Shown in pieces: positions 1-5,481 of a stretch of 6,249 bases of DNA (positions within the stretch are counted from its first letter, which is position 1; each line of letters opens with the position of its first letter). The notes under the pieces were generated by a model that searched no databases, had not been told where the DNA came from, and saw only the letters and a list, made by a program, of their open reading frames with translations. The DNA comes from Pseudobdellovibrionaceae bacterium (GTDB lineage: Bacteria > Bdellovibrionota > Bdellovibrionia > Bdellovibrionales > JAMPXM01): positions 1-6,249 of the forward strand of contig JALHOI010000203.1 of assembly GCA_022843085.1 (NCBI GenBank), written 5' to 3'. The position numbers were made by a program, and so were the translations under genes.

Positions 1-14
1 TGCTCTTCCGATCT
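1..14. other. Illumina TruSeq adapter remnant (not genomic)
   Basis: The first 14 bases are TGCTCTTCCGATCT, the 3' end of the TruSeq index-side adapter; the reverse complement is AGATCGGAAGAGCA. The final A distinguishes it from the other TruSeq arm, which continues AGAGCG. It lies exactly at the window edge and the methyltransferase reading frame runs into it without a stop. This marks an untrimmed contig end from short-read assembly. Biological sequence begins at about position 15, and the last residues of any protein reading through this point would be artificial. Confidence 0.95.
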
Positions 15-1250
15 AGCGAGTTCGGGTGAAACGCCGTATAAGCGGTGCATGAGTTTAAAAAGTGGAAGAAACCAGCTTTGACGTTCGAAGTCTAAGATCA
101 GCACACCGTGTTTTGCGATTCGAAGCATGTTGTCGAGAGCCGATACGGCGGTGGCCAGCGGACGAATATGGTGTAAGACCTGCATCGACACCACGTAGTC
201 GAACGACTGATTACTAAAAACAGCGAGGTGCTGTTCAGTTGCAACGTGGGATTGGACTGAAAGTTGGCGGCCCTGAGAGTCGTGAAAAACCAGGTTTGAT
301 TTACTTCGCTCGACGATCTCGTGTTGTACGTCGTAGAGATGCATGGCCGGGTGCCTACCATTGCTGACGAGGTCGCGCTGAAGCCTCGCAGAAAGTTCGG
401 CCGAGCCAGATCCGACCTCGAAGATGGAGAGTGCCTGAGGCAACTGGTTGTCGCTTTTGAGGTTTCGCGCAAGCATCCGTTTCCAATGTTTCGAAAACAG
501 ATTGTAGAGACCAAAGAGTTTGTTGATTCGGTCGAGCTCGACCAGCATGTTCCATCGATCTTCGATACTTAGATCTGCGCGGTCGAGTGTCTCGGTATCA
601 GGATCGAAGCCGCAATTGGCCTCAGTATCGGGCGAGCCCTTAAATGCAGCAGCCCGGCGCGCAAGAAGACGGCCCGCGATCTGAGCAACGAGTAAACCTA
701 CGCAGCCTGAAAAGAGAAACACCCAAAGCAGTTGCTCGAGCTGGGTTTGCGCTTTCGATTGAACGAGCTCGGTCGCCAATGACAGTAGCGCAAAGTAGAT
801 GGCCCAGCGAAAACTTGTCTTCGAGCGGAATAAAAAAAGTCCAACGAGTAGAGACACAGAAAATGCGAGAGTGAGAAGCGGCGGCTTGGGGACCACAATT
901 AGGATCTCAACGAAGGTAACCGTGGTCAAATAGAGCCGTACAGGTGAAAAAACGAACAGGTCTTCGGTTCCAACGAGCCGATAGGCGTGAAGGGCAAAGT
1001 ATCCCATGAGCAAACTAGGAAATGAGAAAATAAATGAGAAAAGAAATGAGGCTTGAGTCTGCGCAAGGTGCGTAACAGTCGAAACAGCGACAAAAAGCGC
1101 CAACTCATTTTTTGAGAAGGGGTAAAACGCCAGTGCCCAGAAAATCAAAACTGATACGATTTGAACTTTACTGTCGGATATGAAGGCCAAGACCAGGAAG
1201 GTAACAAGCAGTTGTCCGTGCAGAAGATAAGCCGGGTTTTTGATATTCAA
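15..1250 (-). CDS. Polytopic membrane protein fused to class I SAM-dependent methyltransferase (3' end missing)
   Basis: One uninterrupted frame of 412 codons runs from a TTG at 1248-1250 to the adapter; no stop is present because the contig ends. Residues 1 to about 200 are strongly hydrophobic, with roughly six or seven membrane segments (about 8-24, 29-45, 49-61, 68-90, 105-120, 125-141, 174-195). A polar linker (about 200-270) leads into a Rossmann methyltransferase domain. Motif I is FEVGSGSAELSARL at 277-290. An acidic residue in the expected second-strand position is Asp307 (LYDVQ). The strand-4 motif is FDYVVSMQVLHHI at 350-362, followed by GVLILDFER at 382-390. The methyltransferase is therefore probably cytoplasmic and tethered to the inner membrane. 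The TTG start is chosen because a good Shine-Dalgarno overlaps the stop of the upstream flavoprotein gene 14 bases away, and the only nearby ATG (Met82) would cut into the membrane domain. Substrate and membrane-domain family are not recognised. Confidence is high for the frame and methyltransferase fold, low for function. Confidence 0.85.
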
Positions 1251-1259
1251 CTTGCGTCT

Positions 1260-1266
1260 TCCCCTC
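1260..1266 (-). promoter_or_regulatory. Shine-Dalgarno site supporting a TTG start
   Basis: On the minus strand GAGGGGA overlaps the TGA stop of the flavoprotein gene and lies 9 bases before the TTG at 1250. This purine-rich site fixes the start of the membrane-methyltransferase gene and implies that the two genes share a transcript. Confidence 0.7.
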
Positions 1267-2767
1267 AGCGGTAGCGACTTGGGTTTGCGAGATCTAGCTT
1301 GAAGAGGTCGGTTTGAAAGTCGAATTTCTCCTGACTCTCGATACTGAGGCGGTAGGGGAAAAAGCCAAGCTTCAAACCTTCGTGTAACAGGTAGTCGTAA
1401 AATAAACGTGCGCGTTTTTGATCTTCGGGATTTGAGCGATCAAACAAAATCGGTATTGTTGAATCGAAGCAAAGATCATCAATCGTCGTCAATGTGACGA
1501 GGTTATTGAAGCCAAATTTAATCGAGGCTTGCTTCACGAAATCGGTGTAGCGACTGACGCTAGCAGGTTTCATTTCGACGAGTGGCGCGTACCAAATTAG
1601 GCCGCAGCCGTCGCGAGTCGGGTGAAGTTCATTTTGGTTGGTGTGCGGGCGAGCTAAATTTTTCCAGTACGCCAGCTGTAAAGCCACGTTGTTTGGTTTT
1701 CCGTTTAAAACGTCAAACGCGCGATCCACTGTGTCTATCGACCTCGCAATTTGCGAGAAACCCATGAATTGACAAAACTGTGCAAGAGCCAGAAAGAGTT
1801 TTCGGTTTCCGGTGTTGAAGAATACAGTTCGCTTCTTTATTCTTTTGAAATTTTTGAGAAGTTGTTTTTTTGTAGCGTGGGCGATCGTTTTCTGACCTCC
1901 GATCGTACCGACGATGAGCCACGACGTGAGCTTGTATTGCCGGGCGAACTTGTCGAGTTCAGATTCTGAAAGTGGTTCGAGAGACTGAATTTTACTATTC
2001 GGATAATCGATCATCATGCTGAGGCAGCGTTCTCGATTCATCAAATTTATGCCGCCTAAGACATTACCTAATTCTTGTTTTGATTTTTTGATCGCAGCCA
2101 CAGCGGCTTCAAGATCTTCGTCAGCGTCCAGGCTGAAATAGAACATTTCGAGAAATTCGGGTTTCTTAGCGAGGCGAAAGGTGACCTCGGTGACGACGCC
2201 TAAACCCGACTGACTAAAGAGACCGTCATAGTAGGGGCCGACTCCATACCGGTAGAGTTTATCGAGATGACCGGCGCCAAGTTTTGTTAGGCTTCCCGTG
2301 TAGATCTCACCACTTTTTAAAATAGCTTTGAGCGACATGACCGCGCCGAAGTGGTCGGTGTGAGGGGTTAGTCCGTAACCGCGCTCGAGGGCGTTGCCAA
2401 CGACCGAGCAGTCGGGTCCGCCGCCGTGCACCGGCGCTCGCCATTCGTCACCATGCTCTTCGAGAAACTTTGCGAGTTCGCCGTACGAGACACCGGGTTC
2501 GAGCGTCACAATGCCATGGTCTCGATCAAAGGACCTAATTTCTCGGCAACGACTTAGGTCAATCAAGAGGCCACCGGATTTCGCCGGCGCGCTGCAGCCA
2601 TAGCCCCAATTGTTTCCTCGCGAAATGACGCTCACCTGGCTGTGCGGCCGCATCGCTGCGGGCAGCATTTCAAACAAAGCTTCAGACGATTCGGGCCGAA
2701 AAATCTCATTGACGCTGCGAATAGCACCCAGCGTGTTCGGAAGTATGATGTTTTCTTTAGGCGCCAT
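1265..2767 (-). CDS. FAD-binding oxidoreductase of the VAO / 4-cresol dehydrogenase family
   Basis: This 500-residue protein has the two-domain layout of the VAO/PCMH flavoprotein superfamily. The N-terminal FAD-binding domain (about 15-200) has RGNNWGYGCSAP at 50-61, LEPGVSYGELAKFLEEHG at 89-106, GGGPDCSVVGNALERGYG at 115-132, TPHTDHF at 134-140, and the family-typical YGVGPYYDGLFSQSGLGVVT at 174-193. The C-terminal substrate/cap domain includes GLIWYAPLV (389-397), CFDSTIPILFDR (433-444) and LGFFPYR (467-473), as in 4-cresol dehydrogenase and vanillyl-alcohol oxidase relatives. Members oxidise phenolic or alcohol substrates, with FAD often covalently bound to a C-terminal-domain His or Tyr. 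No histidine stands directly before the WYAP strand, so covalent attachment is uncertain. No signal peptide is seen; it is probably cytoplasmic. The ATG at 2767 has no Shine-Dalgarno but a -10-like box 6 bases upstream. It is the first gene of an operon with the membrane-methyltransferase gene. The family call is firm; the substrate is unknown. Confidence 0.88.
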   Translation of the reverse strand: MAPKENIILPNTLGAIRSVNEIFRPESSEALFEMLPAAMRPHSQVSVISRGNNWGYGCSAPAKSGGLLIDLSRCREIRSFDRDHGIVTLEPGVSYGELAKFLEEHGDEWRAPVHGGGPDCSVVGNALERGYGLTPHTDHFGAVMSLKAILKSGEIYTGSLTKLGAGHLDKLYRYGVGPYYDGLFSQSGLGVVTEVTFRLAKKPEFLEMFYFSLDADEDLEAAVAAIKKSKQELGNVLGGINLMNRERCLSMMIDYPNSKIQSLEPLSESELDKFARQYKLTSWLIVGTIGGQKTIAHATKKQLLKNFKRIKKRTVFFNTGNRKLFLALAQFCQFMGFSQIARSIDTVDRAFDVLNGKPNNVALQLAYWKNLARPHTNQNELHPTRDGCGLIWYAPLVEMKPASVSRYTDFVKQASIKFGFNNLVTLTTIDDLCFDSTIPILFDRSNPEDQKRARLFYDYLLHEGLKLGFFPYRLSIESQEKFDFQTDLFKLDLANPSRYR

Positions 2768-2773
2768 TTAAGT

Positions 2774-2801
2774 ATTGTATGACTCGTCAGATCTGTGACA
2801 C
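2774..2801 (-). promoter_or_regulatory. Candidate promoter of the flavoprotein operon (leaderless)
   Basis: On the minus strand, GTGTCA (2796-2801, 4 of 6 to the -35 consensus) is separated by 16 bases from TACAAT (2774-2779, 5 of 6 to the -10 consensus). Six bases separate the -10 box from the ATG, so transcription would begin at or next to the start codon at 2767. The absence of a Shine-Dalgarno sequence fits this. The -35 box lies inside the left arm of the outer inverted repeat. Assigned by eye only. Confidence 0.45.
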
Positions 2802-2864
2802 CAGGTTCGTAAGATCGGAACAGACCAGAAACTGTTCGCAGCTGTTCGCTGTTGCTGGTATCAC
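2795..2864. promoter_or_regulatory. Nested inverted repeats and direct repeats in the divergent promoter region (candidate operator)
   Basis: The outer arms are GTGACACCAG (2795-2804) and CTGGTATCAC (2855-2864), complementary at 9 of 10 positions. The inner arms are GAACAG (2818-2823) and CTGTTC (2832-2837), exact, with an 8-base spacer. CTGTTCGC occurs at 2832-2839 and again at 2842-2849, a 10-base period, followed by a partial third copy CTGTTGC at 2849-2855. The outer arms overlap the candidate -35 box of the leftward gene and the -10 box of the rightward gene. This is a plausible binding site for the adjacent TIGR02147 regulator controlling both directions; that assignment is inference. 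Confidence 0.5.
2835..2864 (+). promoter_or_regulatory. Candidate promoter of the regulator/beta-lactamase operon (leaderless)
   Basis: TTCGCA (2835-2840, 4 of 6 to the -35 consensus) is 18 bases from TATCAC (2859-2864, 4 of 6). The -10 box is preceded by TGG, giving an extended -10 element. As on the other strand, 6 bases separate the -10 box from the ATG at 2871, and no Shine-Dalgarno is present. The boxes overlap the direct repeats and the right arm of the outer inverted repeat. Weak match, assigned by eye. Confidence 0.35.
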
Positions 2865-2870
2865 GACTTC

Positions 2871-3683
2871 ATGACGAAGAGAATTCAGTCTGCATTTGAC
2901 TATGTCGAATACCGCCTTGTTTTGAATGATGACTTTCTGGCACGGTCTTCGACCAACCTAAGTTATTCTTTACGGGCCTATGCGCGCGACCTCGATTTAT
3001 CGCCAAGCTTTATCTCTGACATTTTGCGCGGACGTCGAGACCTGAGTTCGCGAAACTCGCGAGACGTCTTTGAAAAACTAGGGTTCGAGGTTGGCGAAAT
3101 TGATTACCTCCAGAGTCTCGTTCAGCTGAAACAGACAAAGGACCCGCTCGAAAAACAAAATATCCTGCAAGCCATTCAAGCGCGTCACACACCAGGGACT
3201 TATCTTCGGGATGCGACCAAAGATCTGATCATGAAAAGTGTCGATCATTTTCTGATGCACGGTCTGATCGGAGCCGAAGGCCAACGCGACGCAGTTTTAA
3301 GCCTCGCGCTCAAAGCCGGTATCAGCGGTGAGCGAGCGACTGAGGTTATCGATGAATTGGTCGGGGGTGGATACGTGAGAAGAGAAAACGATAATCTCTT
3401 GATCGAAAATCTCAACCTCTATATCCCTGACCACTCACGTATTTTTGATATTCAGAGGCAGTTTGTGAATCGACTGATCGATCTTACGGTCGCGACGGGT
3501 GGCAATCGTATGCCCGAGCAAATGGGGCATTATCTGGTCATGGGTTTTGATCGAGACACTTTTCCTCTTGTCACCGAAGCCTATAAGCATCTGATCAATT
3601 CGCTCAATCGACTCTCAAATCAAACTCCGGTGGCCGAAAGATACGCGTTTTTTTCGTCGTCGTTCTATTCTTTTACCAAATGA
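2871..3683 (+). CDS. TIGR02147/DUF4423 family transcriptional regulator
   Basis: This 270-residue protein has the layout of the TIGR02147 family, proposed DNA-binding regulators concentrated in Bdellovibrionota and Fibrobacteres. A Cro/C1-like helix-turn-helix lies at about 33-58 (YSLRAYARDLDLSPSFISDI, then LRGRRDLS). It is followed by the family's charged helical stretch (YLQSLVQLKQTKDPLEKQ, 79-96). A second winged-helix-like segment spans about 140-178 (LALKAGISGERATEVIDELV, then GGGYVRRENDNLL). The C-terminal domain (about 183-270) contains the recurring histidine and ends in a Ser/Phe-rich tail. The ATG at 2871 is the only usable start: in frame upstream there is no ATG, GTG or TTG before a stop at 2796. 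Its stop overlaps the beta-lactamase start in ATGA, which suggests translational coupling. Repeats directly upstream suggest autoregulation. The signal it senses is unknown. Family confidence is high; control of the lactamase is inferred from position. Confidence 0.88.
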   Translation: MTKRIQSAFDYVEYRLVLNDDFLARSSTNLSYSLRAYARDLDLSPSFISDILRGRRDLSSRNSRDVFEKLGFEVGEIDYLQSLVQLKQTKDPLEKQNILQAIQARHTPGTYLRDATKDLIMKSVDHFLMHGLIGAEGQRDAVLSLALKAGISGERATEVIDELVGGGYVRRENDNLLIENLNLYIPDHSRIFDIQRQFVNRLIDLTVATGGNRMPEQMGHYLVMGFDRDTFPLVTEAYKHLINSLNRLSNQTPVAERYAFFSSSFYSFTK

Positions 3684-4459
3684 GAGACCCGCTGAAGTTC
3701 CTACTCGTCTTTTTCATCGTTTGTTTGGGACGTTTTGTCGGCGCGGCAGAGATCGATCTTTTTAAGGAATGCGAGGTATCGGGCTCTGTGACTCTTTTTG
3801 ATGAAGAGTTGAACAAGTGGGTCGAGACCGATTCTCGCGATGCGAAAATTCGTTCGCTGCCTGCTTCGACATTCAAAATCCTGAACGCACTGATCGCGCT
3901 CGACCGAAACATAACGACTCAAAATGAAACTTTCGAATGGGATCGGGTCAAGCGAGAGGTGGAGGCGTGGAATGCAGATACAAATCTCGAAACTGCATTT
4001 CGAAATTCAACTGTCTGGGTTTTCGAATTGCTTGCGAAAAGATTTGGCACCAGCGAGTACTTGCCAATTCTGAAGCAGATCAAATACGGCAATAATGAAA
4101 TCACCAAGGGGCTGAGAGGAAATTTTTGGGTCTACGGTAAATTCGGCGTGTCTCCGCGAGAGCAAATTGATTTGTTAAGTGCGTTGTACAAAAATAAACT
4201 GCCTTTTTCTCGCTCGTCCATGGAAGCTGTCAAAACGTTCATGAAAGATAGAAATGATTCGAATGTTTTTGGGAAAACGGGCTGGACCTCCGAAGGTGGC
4301 AGGCATGTCGGTTGGTGGGTGGGTTGGCAAATCAGAAAGAAAAAACCGATATTTTTTGCGACTCGAATCTGGAAGTCAAAAACAGCCCCACTTGGTGACT
4401 TTGCCGCATGTCGAAAAACAATCACCACGACTTACTTAAATCTGTTTTCGAATCGGTGA
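3680..4459 (+). CDS. Class D (OXA-type) serine beta-lactamase, exported
   Basis: The 259-residue product has an N-terminal signal peptide (MRDPLK, a hydrophobic core at 7-17, likely cleavage near VGAA at 20-23) and a mature part of about 236 residues, the usual class D size. All class D active-site motifs are present in order: PASTFK with the catalytic Ser63 and the Lys66 that is normally carboxylated, the SxV motif STV at 110-112, YGN at 136-138, and KTG at 199-201. Other family signatures are WNADTNLETAF (97-107), FWVYG (149-153, Trp150 matching OXA Trp154), SPREQIDLL (158-166) and VGWWVGW (210-216). It should hydrolyse beta-lactams in the periplasm; spectrum cannot be read from sequence. 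Members lacking activity exist, but no motif is lost here. The start overlaps the regulator stop (ATGA) and lacks its own Shine-Dalgarno, so translation is probably coupled. It is clearly divergent from the common clinical OXA groups as I remember them, so no allele name is given. Confidence 0.92.
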   Translation: MRDPLKFLLVFFIVCLGRFVGAAEIDLFKECEVSGSVTLFDEELNKWVETDSRDAKIRSLPASTFKILNALIALDRNITTQNETFEWDRVKREVEAWNADTNLETAFRNSTVWVFELLAKRFGTSEYLPILKQIKYGNNEITKGLRGNFWVYGKFGVSPREQIDLLSALYKNKLPFSRSSMEAVKTFMKDRNDSNVFGKTGWTSEGGRHVGWWVGWQIRKKKPIFFATRIWKSKTAPLGDFAACRKTITTTYLNLFSNR

Positions 4460-4464
4460 AAGGA
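4459..4464 (+). promoter_or_regulatory. Shine-Dalgarno site supporting a GTG start
   Basis: AAAGGA overlaps the last base of the beta-lactamase stop codon and lies 5 bases before the GTG at 4470. It supports this start and cotranscription with the beta-lactamase. Confidence 0.6.
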
Positions 4465-4469
4465 AACAC

Positions 4470-4886
4470 GTGAAGAAGCAAAAGAGGAAGTCGCGCAAGG
4501 CTTCAGCTTTGAAGGTTTCAACACCAAAATCAGACCCAGACATCTGGTTGACGACCGAAGAGGCTCTGACCCAAGGGCTTGAACCAGATTTGTTCGATGC
4601 TTGGAGAAAACTTAGAGATTTTTCTCGTACATTGCCCGAGCACCGCGTCTATGCTTCAGGTAAGGCCATCATGTTTTCGAAAAAAACTTGTTTCTTTTTT
4701 GTCCGGCCACATAAGTCGTTTCTTGAAGTGGTTTTGTTTCTAAATGAACATACGAAGCTTCCTGAATTTAAGTCAGTGAAAGCCGCTTCAAAGGTGAAGT
4801 TTGCACACACCTTTAGGCTTGTTCATTCAGATCAGGTCGAAGGCGAGCTCACCGACGCGATTGAGCGTGCCTACGCGCGCGAGTAG
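4470..4886 (+). CDS. DUF5655 domain-containing protein
   Basis: A 138-residue protein with a very basic N-terminus (KKQKRKSRKAS) followed by a compact domain resembling DUF5655. The recognisable parts are SKKTCFFFVRPHKSFLEVVL at 70-89, two beta strands with a basic turn, and FAHTFRLVHSDQVEGELTDA at 111-130 leading into a final helix ending ERAYARE. DUF5655 is a small domain of unknown biochemical role that also occurs attached to nuclease-like or other proteins. No signal peptide or membrane segment is seen. It starts with GTG 10 bases after the beta-lactamase stop, behind a Shine-Dalgarno, and is probably the third gene of the operon. Whether it shares a function with the beta-lactamase or is only carried along cannot be told. 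The basic N-terminus could bind nucleic acid, but that is speculation. Confidence 0.75.
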   Translation: MKKQKRKSRKASALKVSTPKSDPDIWLTTEEALTQGLEPDLFDAWRKLRDFSRTLPEHRVYASGKAIMFSKKTCFFFVRPHKSFLEVVLFLNEHTKLPEFKSVKAASKVKFAHTFRLVHSDQVEGELTDAIERAYARE

Positions 4887-4888
4887 TT

Positions 4889-4916
4889 CGAGGCCCTCTA
4901 GCCTCCTAGAGTCTCG
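4889..4916. terminator. Weak hairpin between convergent operons
   Basis: CTCTAG (4896-4901) and CTAGAG (4906-4911) form an exact 6-base stem with a CCTC loop. CGAG (4889-4892) and CTCG (4913-4916) extend it past a small asymmetric bulge. It sits in the 19-base gap between two convergent genes and runs into the 3' end of the minus-strand one. There is no T-run on either side, so it is not a standard intrinsic terminator. A bidirectional or factor-dependent role is possible. Confidence 0.3.
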
Positions 4917-5458
4917 GCAGATGTAAGGTCACAGTGTCAATTTTTGACATTTGATCATCGTCAGAAAACTGAAGTGAGAGCTGGTAGCCCTTATAGCTCC
5001 ATCGATCAATCGGCAAAAATTTATTGATGTCATTCGGATTTCCGAGAAGCGCCCGAATCTCTTTGCGACTCATTAAAAAAACTAAGCGCCTGCGGAAGCG
5101 AAGCGGGATATTGGTGAGCGCCTCGGGCACCGGCGCTGCGAAAAAAAACGGCGTTGAGTTCAAACAGTTCGCTTGCCACTGACCGCATCGGTAAGTCTTG
5201 TTTTGACTTGGGAATCTCGAATGAAAGTTCTAAGCCAATCGATTTCGCTACGATGTGACCAGATGAATCGCTACGTTTTAGTTTTGTTTCTTTAATTTTA
5301 AGTTGAGTCAGCAGAGTCTGAATTTCTTTGCTGCCATACGCGCGACCGAGGAGCCGATCAAATTCGACTTTGTTTAACAAGTCTGTGAGGGCTCCGGTTT
5401 GGTCTTCGTTTGAAGTGCGACCCTGAGAAGCCTCTTTTTTTTGCCCTGATTTCGCCAA
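4906..5458 (-). pseudogene. Two-repeat immunity-like protein of unknown function, interrupted by a frameshift
   Basis: Two overlapping frames join into one protein. Codons from a TTG at 5458 run to a stop at 5030; the second frame runs to a TAG at 4906. Removing one T (minus strand) from the run at 5075-5081 makes the frame continuous and gives LPQALSFLMSRKEIRALLG, a natural joint. The repaired protein would have 183 residues. It contains two similar halves: SKEIQTLLTQL with SIGLELSFE, and SRKEIRALLG with DRWSYKGYQLSLQF and IDTVTLHL. The pattern LP-x-x-L-x-F, then SR-x-x-(I/V)-x-x-LLG-x-P, then a Trp/Tyr-rich strand resembles small immunity or DUF-type proteins seen beside toxins, but I cannot name a family. 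The TTG start is supported by AAAGG 9 bases upstream. No signal peptide. It lies 23 bases after the lipoprotein gene, probably in the same operon. Either a real indel inactivates it, or the run is an assembly error. Confidence 0.65.
5075..5081 (-). other. Homopolymer at the frameshift junction (T7 on the coding strand)
   Basis: Seven A on the plus strand (T7 on the coding strand) sit exactly where the protein must change frame: the upstream frame reads AGT TTT TTT AAT, the downstream frame reads TTT TTA ATG. A net +1 step, or one T fewer, restores a continuous product. This does not fit a -1 slippery site. Confidence 0.75.
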
Positions 5459-5467
5459 TTTGGTGAA

Positions 5468-5472
5468 CCTTT
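5468..5472 (-). promoter_or_regulatory. Weak Shine-Dalgarno site before a TTG start
   Basis: AAAGG on the minus strand lies 9 bases before the TTG at 5458, inside the 23-base gap after the lipoprotein stop. It is the only start support for the frameshifted gene, whose first in-frame ATG is far inside the conserved part. Confidence 0.4.
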
Positions 5473-5481
5473 ACTTTTTTA

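Noticed and set aside
98..514. 138-codon minus-strand open frame
   Set aside because: It overlaps the methyltransferase domain in another frame. The methyltransferase frame carries clear SAM motifs, while this one is Ser/Thr/Arg-rich with no recognisable pattern.
2812..2820. AGATCGGAA inside the divergent promoter region, matching the start of the Illumina adapter
   Set aside because: The match ends after 9 bases (the next base is C, not G), and intact promoter-like and repeat sequence continues on both sides, so a chance match is more likely than a chimeric join. Read coverage across 2800-2830 would settle it.
3680..3750. Lipobox around Cys15 of the beta-lactamase signal peptide
   Set aside because: The residues before Cys15 are F-I-V; position -1 is Val, not Gly, Ala or Ser, and a normal signal peptidase I site follows near VGAA.
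5074..5081. Classical -1 slippery heptamer (T TTT TTA on the coding strand)
   Set aside because: The needed change from upstream to downstream frame is +1 (or -2), not -1, and the heptamer phase does not fit the upstream frame.
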